NCBI GenBank assembly: GCA_016618085.1
Contig: JABLTG010000077.1
Location: 25,872 to 89,871 of the forward strand
DNA: 64,000 nt
Reading direction: 5' to 3'
Origin: Neovahlkampfia damariscottae
Taxonomy: Eukaryota; Heterolobosea; Selenaionea; Neovahlkampfiida; Neovahlkampfiidae
The number at the start of each line of letters is the position of its first letter. Position 1 is the first letter of the stretch. The notes under the pieces were generated by a model. It worked only from the letters and a program-made list of their open reading frames with translations, made no database searches and was not told the DNA's origin. Shown here piece by piece: positions 20,325 through 30,330 of this stretch. The position numbers and the translations under genes are program-made.

Positions 20325-21159
20325 TCATTCATCTCTAAATCTAGGAATGGTGATTGAATCAAGTTCCATGAAAATGTCAAGGGGATAAACAAAGTATTCT
20401 TTTAAGTCACGACAACCAAAAGCATCTGCGAGAAATTTAATTTCAAAATGTAACTCTTCTTCGTTTAGCGTTTCATGTTGATTACATTTTTTTAGCCATT
20501 TTGGGGGTAAATCTATATTACTTTTGCTTAATACTGTCTTCAATAAATAACATTTATGCATAAACAGTGTTTGAAAATCAACTTTTTTGAAAGATGTTTT
20601 CACATAACAGAAGATATAGGTTACATAAATACCTGCAGCCATTGCATTCAATTCTTCCATAAATCTGTCTTTATCTCTTGATTCCACCAACGATTGAATA
20701 TTTCCGCTGATATTTTTGTAATGTTCAATTACTTCGTATTGAATACGAACTTTTTGTTTCAACAGCTCTGTCTCATCATGGTATTTTTTATTTTTTATTT
20801 TTTTTTCTGCTTTGTTTAACTCATTTTCAGGAATATTGATATCTGAAAGCAATTTTTTAATTTTTTTGAATTCTTGATCCATGATATTTTTTTCCATTTG
20901 AAAATTTGGTGCGCGTCCATAAATACAATTTCTACATTCCAAAAGTGCATTATACTTTTTTTTAAGCCCTTTATTCAGTTTTGTATAGCACAGAACTTTA
21001 ACTAATAATGAAAAATCCCAATAGTTCGGTGATTTTTGTTAAGACAACTCTTCGTCTTTTGTGAGATTCAGTCCACTTAAATTGATCTGAATCTTTTTCA
21101 TTGAAATTGTCCCAAGTGGTAGTTTCTTCTTCATTTAGTATTTGAAAATTAAAATTCAT
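20325..21159 (-). CDS. Unrecognised 266-residue protein
   Basis: Two exons (21003-21159 and 20325-20968, intron 34 nt). The second exon alone lacks a usable ATG. Splicing joins it to a first exon beginning at 21159, directly behind the bidirectional promoter shared with ELP6, and the frame is kept exactly. The product is mainly helical, with a Lys/Glu-rich centre and a C-terminal part rich in Phe and Tyr. There are four Cys around residues 60-180, not in a finger arrangement. No family recognised; cytosolic by lack of signal or membrane segment. Confidence 0.6.
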
Positions 21160-21180
21160 CCAATCAAAAATACAATTCCA
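21160..21180. promoter_or_regulatory. 21-bp bidirectional promoter
   Basis: All that separates the two divergent start codons. It contains CCAATCA at its left end and a second CCAAT half-site at its right end (ATTCCAATG, overlapping the ELP6 ATG). Confidence 0.55.
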
Positions 21181-21954
21181 ATGACCACCTTCAAAGAACT
21201 AAACACAGCACTTGGATGGAGCGATGACCATACTCCTGACAATTCATTTATACTCATCCGAGATAATTTAAAAAGTGATGGTAATTTTTTAATCCACCAT
21301 TTCATAAACTCATTCCTTTCAAAAAAACAAAAAGTTAGTTTGACATCATTCAACCATAATTTCCTACACTATCAAACAATACAATTAAAACTTGTACATC
21401 AAAAAAAAAATTAAAAAACTTTTTAGTTGATGAGTTTGAAGAATGAAAATTTCAAATTTTTGAATTGTCTTCCTTTGTTTCTAATGGACACTTTTGATGA
21501 AGAATTTGAATCAACATCTTACTCATATTCAACACCTTTCTCAGTGGGCAATGAAAAACCGAATTGTATTAAAGAATTCAAAAAAAAAGAAAACGAAACC
21601 ATTTTTGAAACTATTTTCAATGAAATAAAAGAAAAAGAAACACCAGATTTAATTATTTTAGATCATATCAATCCGTTACTTTTATTTGATAAAAAAGGTG
21701 TTTTTGAACTTATTTCAGCTTTAAAAACACTTAACAAGACTTTAGTAATTTTAGTTCATGATGACATTGAAAAAGAAAAAGATTTTTACAATTACATTGA
21801 ATATTTAAGTGATTTAGTTTTCAAAGTCGAAGGTTTACCTTCTGGTTATTCAAAAGATGTTCATGGTTCTGTGAAATTCAATGATAAAGTTTTACACTTT
21901 AAGAATTTTGAACAAAATGTGAAATTATTTGCACCTGGTTTTGGAGAGAAATAA
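21181..21954 (+). CDS. ELP6: Elongator complex subunit 6
   Basis: Two exons (21181-21393, 21427-21954; intron 33 nt) give 246 residues, typical for ELP6. It has the degenerate RecA-like fold of the family without a Walker A: DGNFLIHHFINSFL near residue 38, the strand PDLIILDHINPLLLF, LVILVHDD, and the diagnostic VEGLPSGYSKDVHG toward the C-terminus. With ELP4 and ELP5 it builds the hexameric ring of Elongator that helps modify wobble uridines of tRNA. It is divergent with the unrecognised 266-residue gene over only 21 bp. Confidence 0.88.
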
Positions 21955-21964
21955 AAAAACTTTT

Positions 21965-22713
21965 TTAATTAAAGTTAGTTAAGATTGATGGGTCTTGTTT
22001 AAATCCTGTCAAGAATTCTTTTAATGTTAATTGACGATCACCGTCTTTGTCAGCCATTTCAAACATTTTGTTGATACGGTCAGAGATAAGTAATTGACAT
22101 TCATCTGAGTCTGTATTGGTGAATCCAGCTGCTTTGTACATTAATGTAAAGGCATTTCTATAAAAAATTAATTTTTTTTTTTTCTACTTCAATTCATCTT
22201 CAGTAACAAAACCATTTTCATCAGAATCATACATTCCAAACATAACTTTTCAAAAATGGTAAGTATATGGTATGATTATCATTTACGTTTTATCAATTCT
22301 TCAATATCAACAACATCACTTGAAGGCATCATGATACTTTGGTAAATCAGAAACTCTTTGAATTCAATAGTACCTATAAAAATTGTTTTTAACTGGTGAA
22401 TGAATTCTTACCACTTTTATCTTTGTCCATGACTGAAAATAAATACTCAACAGCTGCATCTGTTGGGGCTTTTGGTAAAGCAAGAGATGCAAATTTGGCA
22501 AACTGTTCTTTGTTAACATCTCCTTCTGGGTATAGTTCATGCCATTGAGCATAGTATTTCTTAATGTCTGAATTGGAGACTTGAAAGGGTCAGAATTGAT
22601 ATTTTCTTCTTCTTACGAGATTGTTTTGTTAGACTTTGGAGTTCTTTCAATTGTGATTTTTCAATTGTAGTTTTTCCTTCAGTACTTTGAGTTTGTTCTT
22701 CTTCATTACCCAT
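21965..22713 (-). CDS. Neuronal-calcium-sensor-type EF-hand protein, copy 1
   Basis: Five exons (22617-22713, 22412-22567, 22287-22373, 22188-22245, 21965-22157; introns 30-49 nt) give 196 residues. The N-terminus MGNEEE has the Gly2 needed for myristoylation. Canonical Ca2+ loops are DKDKSGTIEFKE, DSDENGFVTEDE and DKDGDRQLTLKE; the first EF-hand is degenerate, as usual for the NCS/frequenin group. The ending DPSILTNF is also NCS-like. Such sensors bind membranes and regulate kinases or channels on Ca2+ rise. It lies head to tail with a clear paralogue (copy 2), and the first intron position is conserved between them. Confidence 0.88.
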
Positions 22714-22751
22714 TTTCCCTTTTGTTGTGATTTTTGGTAATGGATAAACTT

Positions 22752-22758
22752 TGATTGG
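22752..22758 (-). promoter_or_regulatory. CCAATCA box of NCS copy 1
   Basis: GACCAATCAAAG on the minus strand, 38 nt before the ATG at 22713. Confidence 0.5.
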
Positions 22759-22818
22759 TCAATGTCTCCAATGACACTTGACAGATTTGATTTAAAAAGT
22801 TTGAATTGTTTTTATTAT

Positions 22819-23537
22819 TTAGAACATAACTAATAATGAAGGATCTTTTTTGCATGCTTTAAGAATTTCTTCTTTTGTTAATTGACCATCCCCATTTTCA
22901 TCTGCAACACTGAGTAAATTTTCAATGCGTTGATTTATTGTTTTTTTAATTGAAGGGTCTTGAATATCAAGGTTTTTAGCTTTGAACATATTTGTCAAAC
23001 TATCTCTCATTTCATCTTCTGTTACATAACCATCACCATCCTGTAATAGAAAATTAAAATTTTTGTTTTCCATACTTCATCGTACATGTTGAAAGCCATA
23101 TTGATTAGTTCTTCAGGATCGAAACTTTTTCTACTTGGTGCTGTTATACTTTGGAAAATTAAAAATTCTTTGAAAGTAATTGTTCCATCTTTGTTTTGAT
23201 CCTTTAAAAATAAAATGTTAGTATAAAGGTAAAGGTCAAATAACAAACCATAGCTCTGAATAAATAGTCAATGTCGGCATCTTGTGGAGCTTCAGGCATA
23301 GCAAGTGAGGCAAATTTTTTAAAACCATCTTTTGTCATTTCACCATCTGGAAAGAGTTCAAACCAAAATTTGTGATAATTTTTAATGTCTTCGTTGGTGA
23401 CTTTTTTGTAAAATTTTTTTGTTTTTTTTACGTTTATTTTTAGTTGTTCCTTGAAGGTCTTTCATTTGACTTTTTGAAATTCCACCTTTTTAATTATTAA
23501 AGTTTTTAGGTTGGGTATTACTTTTATCTTGTCCCAT
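22819..23537 (-). CDS. Neuronal-calcium-sensor-type EF-hand protein, copy 2
   Basis: Five exons (23522-23537, 23432-23485, 23249-23400, 23076-23201, 22819-23040; introns 31-47 nt) give 189 residues. The first exon codes for only five residues plus one base (MGQDK), and the first intron removes an in-frame stop. Gly2 again allows N-myristoylation. Three good Ca2+ loops are seen (DQNKDGTITFKE, DEDGDGYVTEDE, DENGDGQLTKEE) and the ending DPSLLVMF. Paralogue of the preceding gene, with conserved intron position after residue ~24 and diverged later introns, so the duplication is not recent. Confidence 0.87.
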
Positions 23538-23576
23538 CTTGACAGTTTTTTGTGTTTGATTTTGTGAAAGAATTCT

Positions 23577-23598
23577 ATTGGTTAATTCATCTTATTGG
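23577..23598. promoter_or_regulatory. Shared divergent promoter with two CCAAT motifs
   Basis: Two ATTGG motifs (23577-23581 and 23594-23598) in the 64 bp between NCS copy 2 and LAS1. The first is 40 nt before the NCS start, the second just before the LAS1 ATG. Confidence 0.45.
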
Positions 23599-23601
23599 TT
23601 T

Positions 23602-24765
23602 ATGAAGAGAATAACAACGGACAACAAAAAAAATTTAAAAAAACAAAAAATTGAACAATTTGAATATATATCAGAAAAAAAACATGAAAAACTCAAAAAA
23701 TTTGAAAAAAAATACCAAAATTACAAATTCAAAAATACACAAACACAAACAACACCTTTTTACAATTGGATTGAGTGGAAATTTGTTAATAAAATGTTAT
23801 TTTCAGAATCAATTGATGACATAATTTCAGGAATTGATAGACTTTCAATTTGGAAATTAAGAGAAGGTATTTTAATTCATCCATTAGAAACAACTTTGGA
23901 TTTTTTCATTTTGAAGTATAAATCAAATCAAAGTTCAAAAAGAGAATTAAATTTAGCTTATGGTTTAGCTATTGTCAGAATGGTTGATGGGTTTAAACAA
24001 AGTTTAGAAGATGATCGTTTTTATAATTCTGTACATTTAGTTATGGAAGGTTTTGAGTTGCCTTTGGTATTAGTTAATATTAGACATAGTTCAACACATG
24101 CTCAATTGGAAAATTTACAATACTTACAGTATGCAGGTGATATTGCAATTCAATGGTTGAAAGAGAGGTTTTGGAAAATTCAAGCTGATATTTTACAATT
24201 TTTTGAATTGAAAGTTTTGAAATCAATTGAAACTAATTCTCTATCAATTTTTTTAAGACATTCTTTGTCATATGTGGTTGACATATTGGTTGAAAATATA
24301 ATCATCAAGGCTTCAATGAGGTTCAAATGAATTTTTTTAACACGAATTTCTAGTCAAGCAGAACAATTAGTTTTGAACTTAAAATCAAATATTAACATTT
24401 TACCTGTTTTAATTGAAAAAATATACATCTTAATATTGTCAAATTCAACTCAAGAAAAAGAAAAAGAAAATTTAAAAAATTGGTTCACACAATTACTGCA
24501 TTATAGCAACGAAAAAAATTTAAAAATTTCAGAATTTGTAATAGAAGAAATATTAGATGAGTAAGTATTTTAAATCAATTTTAAACTCCAAAAAGACATA
24601 TTGATTTGCTGCCAGAGGAGCCAGATCCACTTTTTCTTTCTGATGGTTTTTCAAGTGAAAGATTATATCCACAGAACTTATTATTAGATCAAAAGGAATG
24701 TTTAAGTAATATAAAATATGATAATTTATTCATTTTTAGATCAAATTTTTGAAGATAATGAGTAG
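23602..24765 (+). CDS. LAS1: LAS1-like pre-rRNA endonuclease
   Basis: Four exons (23602-24320, 24354-24560, 24596-24699, 24740-24765; introns 33-40 nt) give 351 residues. The N-terminal HEPN-type domain has the LAS1 pattern: IEWKFVNKMLF..IDRLSIWKLRE, HPLETTLDFF, LAYGLAIVRMVDG, and the catalytic motif NIRHSSTHAQLENL, followed by AIQWLKERFW. The RHxxTH residues carry out metal-independent cleavage of the ITS2 spacer in pre-60S particles, in complex with Grc3/NOL9. The C-terminal acidic part (LPEEPDPLFLSDGFS) resembles the segment by which LAS1 contacts its partner. The final exon codes only for eight residues and the TAG stop. Confidence 0.85.
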
Positions 24766-24770
24766 ATCCT

Positions 24771-26492
24771 TTATAAAAGTAGATCAATTTTATGTTTGGC
24801 TGAAGGTCCAAATGAAATAAATAGTATTGGTTTTTTCAATTTTTGTTGAATTTTGATGATGAATTGAATGATATTTCTCAAAAATTTTTCATTAATATTT
24901 TCAAAATTTTTCTGGAAATACTCTTCAATCTTATTTTTCAATTTCAAATCTTGTTGGGATAATTTATTCAATTCTAGTTGTTCAAGAGTGGAATAAATAG
25001 GTTCTGAGGTTTGTAATAGTTTAAATAACTTAATTTCTTTGTAAAAATCTTCAAAATTCCCCTTGTTTAATTTTGTCAAAAAAATGAAATCATCTTCTTC
25101 ATAAAACTCAGATTTGGTATTTTTCAAGAAGACCATATTTTCTTCGATTTTTTGAATTTTATATTTTAAACATATGACAAAATCATATGTATTTTCATGG
25201 AATCCATTTACTATCTGATCAATACAAGTCAATGAAATGGTATTGGAATTATAGATTTGAGATCCAAAATTTGATGCAACAAAATCAAATGGTCCAATTC
25301 TGAAATCACCTTGCCAACTTGAGTATTTATTATGTTGTTCTTCAATAACCTTTTTCCAAGTTTCATTTTCTGTAATCAAAGGTCCATGTCCGTGTCTTGA
25401 TGAATAACATCTCAATGCGCCAATGGAAATCATTTTAAAATCCTTCTTCACTTTCTTCATGATCTCAATAGCAGGTTCATCATTGCAAATATTTTTAGTG
25501 ATATGTGGATAAACACCATAAATTCTATCCAACAAAGCACCCTGTGAACCTTCAAAAATTACATCAAAGTTTTGTGTCAATTCTTCTTTGATTATTTCAA
25601 TTCCATCAACAAATTTATCTTTCAATTGATTCTTAAACCCTAAAAAATCTTTGAAAATTGAATCTACTGTATGATTCATAATAAAATTTATGAACAAATC
25701 ATGTGCGTTTTGATAAGATTCTTGATTGAATTTAATTTGATTTTTCATCAATTTTAAGAAATTCTCGTCATAGATTTTATCAAATTCTTGGTTTTTATAA
25801 TTTTTCAGAATCTTTCTCACAATGTCCATTTTATCAGTATACATTTGTTGAATCTTTGAAAATAGCACATTTTCATCATTCAAATCTTTAATTTGTAAAT
25901 TATTAATCTTTTGTTTTTTTCCTTTGTCCTTTGAATAACATATTTCACCTTGAGGAAAGTTTAAAGGATTTGAATAATAAGAATCATCAACACAATCACC
26001 GACTCCCATCCCAGTAGTTCCATATCTCACATTTCTCAACATTTCAAAAATTCTATTCACCAATTGATTCAATGGTGTTATTAGGTAACATTCTTTATCA
26101 ATTAATAAATTATCAAAAATATCTGGAACTATGTTATCTTTCAAATAATTTCCCTCTCCAATTAATGAATATGGAAAAATAAACATATATTTGCTCAATA
26201 AAGTTTTTGTTCCTTTAACCAATGAACCAGCTCCAAATTGACCAAAACAATGATGAATTCCATCATTTGTTATCACATTATGCATTGCTTGAGGACCTCC
26301 ATATCTTTTTATTTTTGATTTTTTTTTTCTTTTACCTCACTGAAAGTGTTAATATTTATTATTTTTTTTACCAACAAGCCTGGAATTTGTTTTGTTTGTC
26401 AAATAATCTACTGTAGTTCCTTTACCTTCATCACCATAGAATAAACCGTTTATAATGTAAACTGTCGGTTTTTGTTCTGTTTGTGTGGACAT
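24771..26492 (-). CDS. Divergent adenylosuccinate synthetase-like protein
   Basis: Three exons: 26372-26492, a 4-nt exon at 26336-26339, and 24771-26304 (introns 32 and 31 nt), giving 552 residues. The P-loop GLFYGDEGKGTTVDYLT matches PurA exactly (G-D-E-G-K-G). The spliced VVRYGGPQAMHNVITNDG corresponds to the PurA VVR...GG.NA.H segment. Later FEGSQGALLD matches the family's FEGAQG..LD. PurA joins IMP and aspartate in AMP synthesis. This is about 120 residues longer than standard PurA, with different central and C-terminal parts, so it belongs to a divergent subgroup whose substrate may differ (for example viral-type PurZ-like reactions are known in the superfamily). Confidence 0.75.
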
Positions 26493-26510
26493 TTAACACT
26501 TTTTAATTAT

Positions 26511-26517
26511 CCAATCA
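26511..26517 (+). promoter_or_regulatory. Single CCAATCA box between divergent genes
   Basis: The only CCAATCA in the 50-bp interval between the PurA-like gene (ATG 26492, minus) and the poly(A)-polymerase-like gene (ATG 26543, plus). It lies about 18 nt and 25 nt from the two starts. Confidence 0.5.
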
Positions 26518-26542
26518 ATTTAGTTTCTCAAATTTGGAGTTG

Positions 26543-27557
26543 ATGTCAACAAAAACAAATTTTGAGAAGGAAAAATTGGAAAAAGAATTTGAAGAAGTTT
26601 TAAATTATATCAGTTCAGTTTCAGACTATCCAAAAATTGCTGAATTCAAAAACAAAATAGAAAAAATAATTCAAACACAATTCCCAGATGCAAAATGTTT
26701 TTTACATGGATCAAATGCATCAAAACTTTCACTAAAGAATAGTGATGTTGACTTGTGTGTCCAAGTTAAAAACATTTCATGGTTAGAATTTTCACAAGTG
26801 ATGATTAATATTTTCGAATACAATAAATTTAAAAGCATTAAGAATATTGAGGCAAAAACCAATTTAATCAAGTTTCATGATCCTTTTGAAAAATTGGATT
26901 GTGATTTAGCCTTTGACACAAATTTTTGTGTGAAAAAAGCAGAATTGATCAACAATTACATTAAACAACATAAAATTGTAAAAGAATTGATACTACTGGT
27001 GAAATATTTTGCAAAGAAGAGGAATATACATCAATCTATTGAATATTATCCAAATTCTTTATGTTACTCAATGATGTGTTTGTACTTTCTTCAAATGAAA
27101 AGGATTATACCAGTTTTCAATCATAAAATACAAAACAATGAAGTAGAATATGAATTTGATGTAAAACATGAGTTGAAGGGAGATTTTTTAATATCTGATT
27201 TGTTTATTGAATTTTTTGAATTTTATGCATTCAAAGTTGATTTTGAAAAATATTGTGTCAGTGTCAGAGAAGGAAGTCTCATTTTTAAGCAAGATACAGA
27301 AATTTCGAAAACCAATACACCAAAGAGTTCGAATTCGATTTTATTTACTTTTGTTTTTTTTGATAGTTTTTTGTGTTGAAGATCCAATGATTTTGAAAGA
27401 AAATTGTTGTAGAACTGTCACCAATCATACTTTAAGATATCTTAGATCCGAATTCAATAGATGTCAGGATTTATTAAAAAAAGGGAAATCATTTGAATTT
27501 GTTTGCAAAATAGGAAAGGTAAAAAATGACAGAGAAAAATGGAAAGTTGATAAATAA
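26543..27557 (+). CDS. Non-canonical poly(A)/poly(U) polymerase (TRF4/Cid1-like)
   Basis: Two exons (26543-27326, 27367-27557; intron 40 nt) give 324 residues. The catalytic NTase core is complete: FLHGSNASKLSLKNSDVDLC (Gly56, Ser57, Asp68, Asp70) and the third carboxylate in FEKLDCDLAF. The PAP-associated part follows with KELILLVKYFAKKRNI, the SLCYSMMCLYFLQ helix, and a spliced VEDP motif that contacts the nucleotide base. It adds nucleotides to RNA 3' ends, marking RNAs for decay or stabilisation. No RNA-binding accessory domain, so a partner probably gives specificity. Shorter than most family members but intact. Confidence 0.87.
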
Positions 27558-27627
27558 TGAACTATGTCTCCAAATAAAAAAAAATGAATTCAGGACTATT
27601 TGAAATAAAAACAAAGTTTCAATTTGA

Positions 27628-27634
27628 CCAATCA
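27628..27634 (+). promoter_or_regulatory. CCAATCA box of the F-box/ankyrin gene
   Basis: TTTGACCAATCAGATAC, 19 nt before the ATG at 27654. Confidence 0.5.
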
Positions 27635-27653
27635 GATACTTTTATTTACCGCA

Positions 27654-29170
27654 ATGTTGGATTCACTACCTGCAGAGGTGGTTGAGGCAATTCTTTCAGT
27701 TATTCCTCCATACCCATACCACTTTACTCTTCGTTTAGTTTCGAAAAATATCAAGAATATTGTTGAAAATTATGTGAATCCACAGTTTTGTTTTTCACAC
27801 ATTTTTTCGCCACCTGAAGAAGAATTTCAACAAATTTTGGATTTATACAAAAATAAAAAGAATTTAGAATTGGTAGAGTTGGTGAGCCTTCCTGCTGACT
27901 TAAATATGGAACAAGAAGAGTTTGTACAAATTTTGTCAATGTTTCCAAATTGTAAAAAGTTGATAATTCCTTTTTATAGACACAATATTGATAATTTAAT
28001 TGAAAATCTTGAACTTTTTGTGGATTTAAAGGTAGAACATCTTTCTTTTATTGGAGCTTATGACTGTGAAGTAAAGAAATACAAAAAAGTATCAAGTTTA
28101 AGAAAATCATTTCCACAATTAAAAACTGTCGAAGTAACCTTCAACAACAAAGGTATAAATAGTATGAGACATCAATTTTTTCAGTATAAAAGATTGAGAA
28201 GTTTAAACATGAATGAAGCAATATATTTGATTGAATCTGGAATAAATGTAAATATGCCAATATCGGAATTAACACGCGATGAATTAACATTTACATTGAT
28301 GGATTTAGCTTGTGGTAGATGGGATCCAGGTGATATATCTGTAGTTAGTAAAATTATTTTTTGTAACTCAATCATCAAGAATTGATGGTAGAAATTGGAG
28401 GTGATATTGACAAAAGCTTGAGACCAAGTACATGGTCAAAATTAATTGAAAGATGTGCAGAAAATGAATTTAATGAAGATGATATATTATTGTATCTTTG
28501 TGGATTCATGAGAAAATTGAACAAACCAATTTGGACTGAAATGACATTCCCTGAAATCCTTCATGCAATTCAGTGTATTTCTGGTGATTTTTATTTCTTA
28601 AAAACCAGTATTTATGAAAGAAAATATGAAGGATTAGTCGAAGTAATGGATTATCTTGTCAAAAATGACTTAATTATTTTTGATTTTAATGAAATGTTTC
28701 ATCATGCTTTGCATTCTGAGGAACTTTTTCAATTTTTCAAAAAACAAAAAGTAAATTTGAACAAGAATTGTTCAGAAAATTTATTTCATTCACTCTCAAA
28801 CAAGTACAATCATGCTATTGAAGCGTTATTGAAAACAGATTTTGATGTCAATTTTATTGATGAGAAATCTCAAACATTACTCCATGCAGCGATAAAATCA
28901 AATTTATTTGATGAAGCAGAACTGTTGATTGATATGAATCCAAAAGTAATAAACCACCAAAATCATAAAAAACAAACTATTCTTCATTTATTATGTCAAG
29001 GAAAAATGAGTGAAAAAAAACAAGATATTTTCAAAAAAATCAAAGATAAAATTGATATCAATTTACAAAACGAATCCAATAAAAAAGCATGTGAATGTAT
29101 TCAAAAAAGATATACTGAGGATTATCCAAATTGGATATTTTCAAAAAAGAGAGAAAGAGAAACAAAATAA
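27654..29170 (+). CDS. F-box-like protein with C-terminal ankyrin repeats
   Basis: Two exons (27654-28329 and 28380-29170) joined by a 50-nt intron with a GTGATA donor; 488 residues. Without the intron a stop separates two open frames, and the splice restores one. Residues 2-45 read as an F-box (LDSLPAEVVEAILSVIPPYP..LRLVSKNIKNIV). Residues 60-200 have irregular leucine-rich spacing. Residues 360-450 form about two ankyrin repeats (SQTLLHAAIKSNLFDEAELLI, KKQTILHLLCQGK). It is plausibly an SCF ubiquitin-ligase adaptor that presents partners bound by the ankyrin part. The unusual donor leaves some doubt about the join. Confidence 0.65.
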
Positions 29171-29179
29171 ATGTCAATT

Positions 29180-30241
29180 TTACAAATTTGATTCTTCATG
29201 TAGTATCAAATACTCTCTTGTACTAAATCCAAATTTCAAAACATCAAATTCATGTAATTCATAATATCGACTGTCATCTAATTTTTCGTCATTCAAAAAT
29301 GTTCCATTGGTTGATTTCAAATCAATAACATAAGGTTTAACTTTTTTCTTTTTTTTTCCATCAACTTCTCTGAAACATAATACAGCATGTTGTTTTGAAC
29401 AACTCTCATGATCAATTGGAATATCAGCAATTCCTCTATCTTTTCCAAATAAGAAATTTGTTTGTTTATAAATTTTATAGGGTTCTCCAATTTGTTTGTC
29501 TTTTTTAAAGACATGTAATCTCCAATTTTTTGTTGGTAATTTTAATTCTGGAGGTTCAAACCATTTCAAATCTTTTCCATTCAATGTGTTTGTTCCTTTG
29601 TACAATTTTCCAGAAGGTTGATAATTTGGTTCATCTTTAACTGTAATTGGTTCATCTTCTTGTTGTTTTTCTTCTTCTGTTTGTGTCTTGTTGCTTGTGT
29701 GTTCAATTTTATTTTGATTTTTTTTTTGTTGTTTTAATTTTTCTTGTTCTCTTTCTTCTTCCAATTTTTTTCTTTTTTTTTCTAATTCTTCTTTTCTTTT
29801 TTCTTCTCTTTCCTGTTTTTGTAATTTAAATAGTACATCTTGTTTTTCTCTTTCAAGTTGATTTTCCAAAAGTCTTTCTGAATAAGTTTTTTTATCTTTT
29901 TTATCAGGTGATAATTCTCTTTTTCTCCATCGAGATGTATATGAGTTTTCTCTGTCTGCAATTGTTTTGACTCTAAAATCATCAAAAACATCTTTTGGAT
30001 TTTCATTTTCAATGATTTTGGCTGATTCATTTAAGTATTGTTCTGGTGCAGAATATTGTTGAGCCATTTTTCTCCAATTTGATGTTTGGTCATAAGTAGT
30101 TTCTTCATCTTCATCACTTTCATATTTTCTTTTTTTTTTCTTTTGAGTAATAACTTTCTCTTCTTTGTAAAAAGGTTCCTCATAAGATTTTAATTTCTCT
30201 CTTTCCTTTCTAGCTCTTTTTATTTCATCATCAACGTTCAT
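29180..30241 (-). CDS. FHA-domain splicing-type protein (SNIP1/DDL-like) with SF3B1-like N-terminal motif
   Basis: One exon of 353 residues. The C-terminal ~95 residues are a forkhead-associated domain of the SNIP1/DAWDLE group: NWRLHVFKKDK, FLFGKDRGIADIPIDHESCSKQHA, DLKSTNGTFLNDEK, preceded by the family's PNYQPSGKLYKGTN. FHA domains bind phosphothreonine; SNIP1 belongs to the RES/spliceosome-associated proteins. The N-terminal third contains KTIADRENSYTSRWRKRELSPD...TYSERL, which closely follows the IADRE..Y....R....SPER....TY motif of the splicing factor SF3B1 N-terminus. The middle is a long Lys/Glu coiled coil. Divergent with CSN4 over 89 bp. Confidence 0.8.
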   Translation of the reverse strand: MNVDDEIKRARKEREKLKSYEEPFYKEEKVITQKKKKRKYESDEDEETTYDQTSNWRKMAQQYSAPEQYLNESAKIIENENPKDVFDDFRVKTIADRENSYTSRWRKRELSPDKKDKKTYSERLLENQLEREKQDVLFKLQKQEREEKRKEELEKKRKKLEEEREQEKLKQQKKNQNKIEHTSNKTQTEEEKQQEDEPITVKDEPNYQPSGKLYKGTNTLNGKDLKWFEPPELKLPTKNWRLHVFKKDKQIGEPYKIYKQTNFLFGKDRGIADIPIDHESCSKQHAVLCFREVDGKKKKKVKPYVIDLKSTNGTFLNDEKLDDSRYYELHEFDVLKFGFSTREYLILHEESNL

Positions 30242-30267
30242 TGTTGGTTGAATAATCAAACAAAACG

Positions 30268-30299
30268 ATTGGATCAATAAAATAACCCAATTTAATTGG
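30268..30299. promoter_or_regulatory. Divergent promoter with clustered CCAAT motifs
   Basis: Between the FHA gene (ATG 30241) and CSN4 (ATG 30331): ATTGG at 30268-30272 and 30295-30299, CCAAT at 30287-30291. The last two form a small palindrome, CCAATTTAATTGG. Confidence 0.45.
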
Positions 30300-30330
30300 T
30301 TAACCTCATCTAAAAAAAAATTTCCTAAAG

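Noticed and set aside
29647-29829. Hydrophobic, Phe/Leu-rich open frame on the plus strand resembling a membrane protein
   Set aside because: It is antisense to the Lys/Glu-rich coiled coil of the FHA protein; Lys/Glu codons read backwards give Phe/Leu runs.
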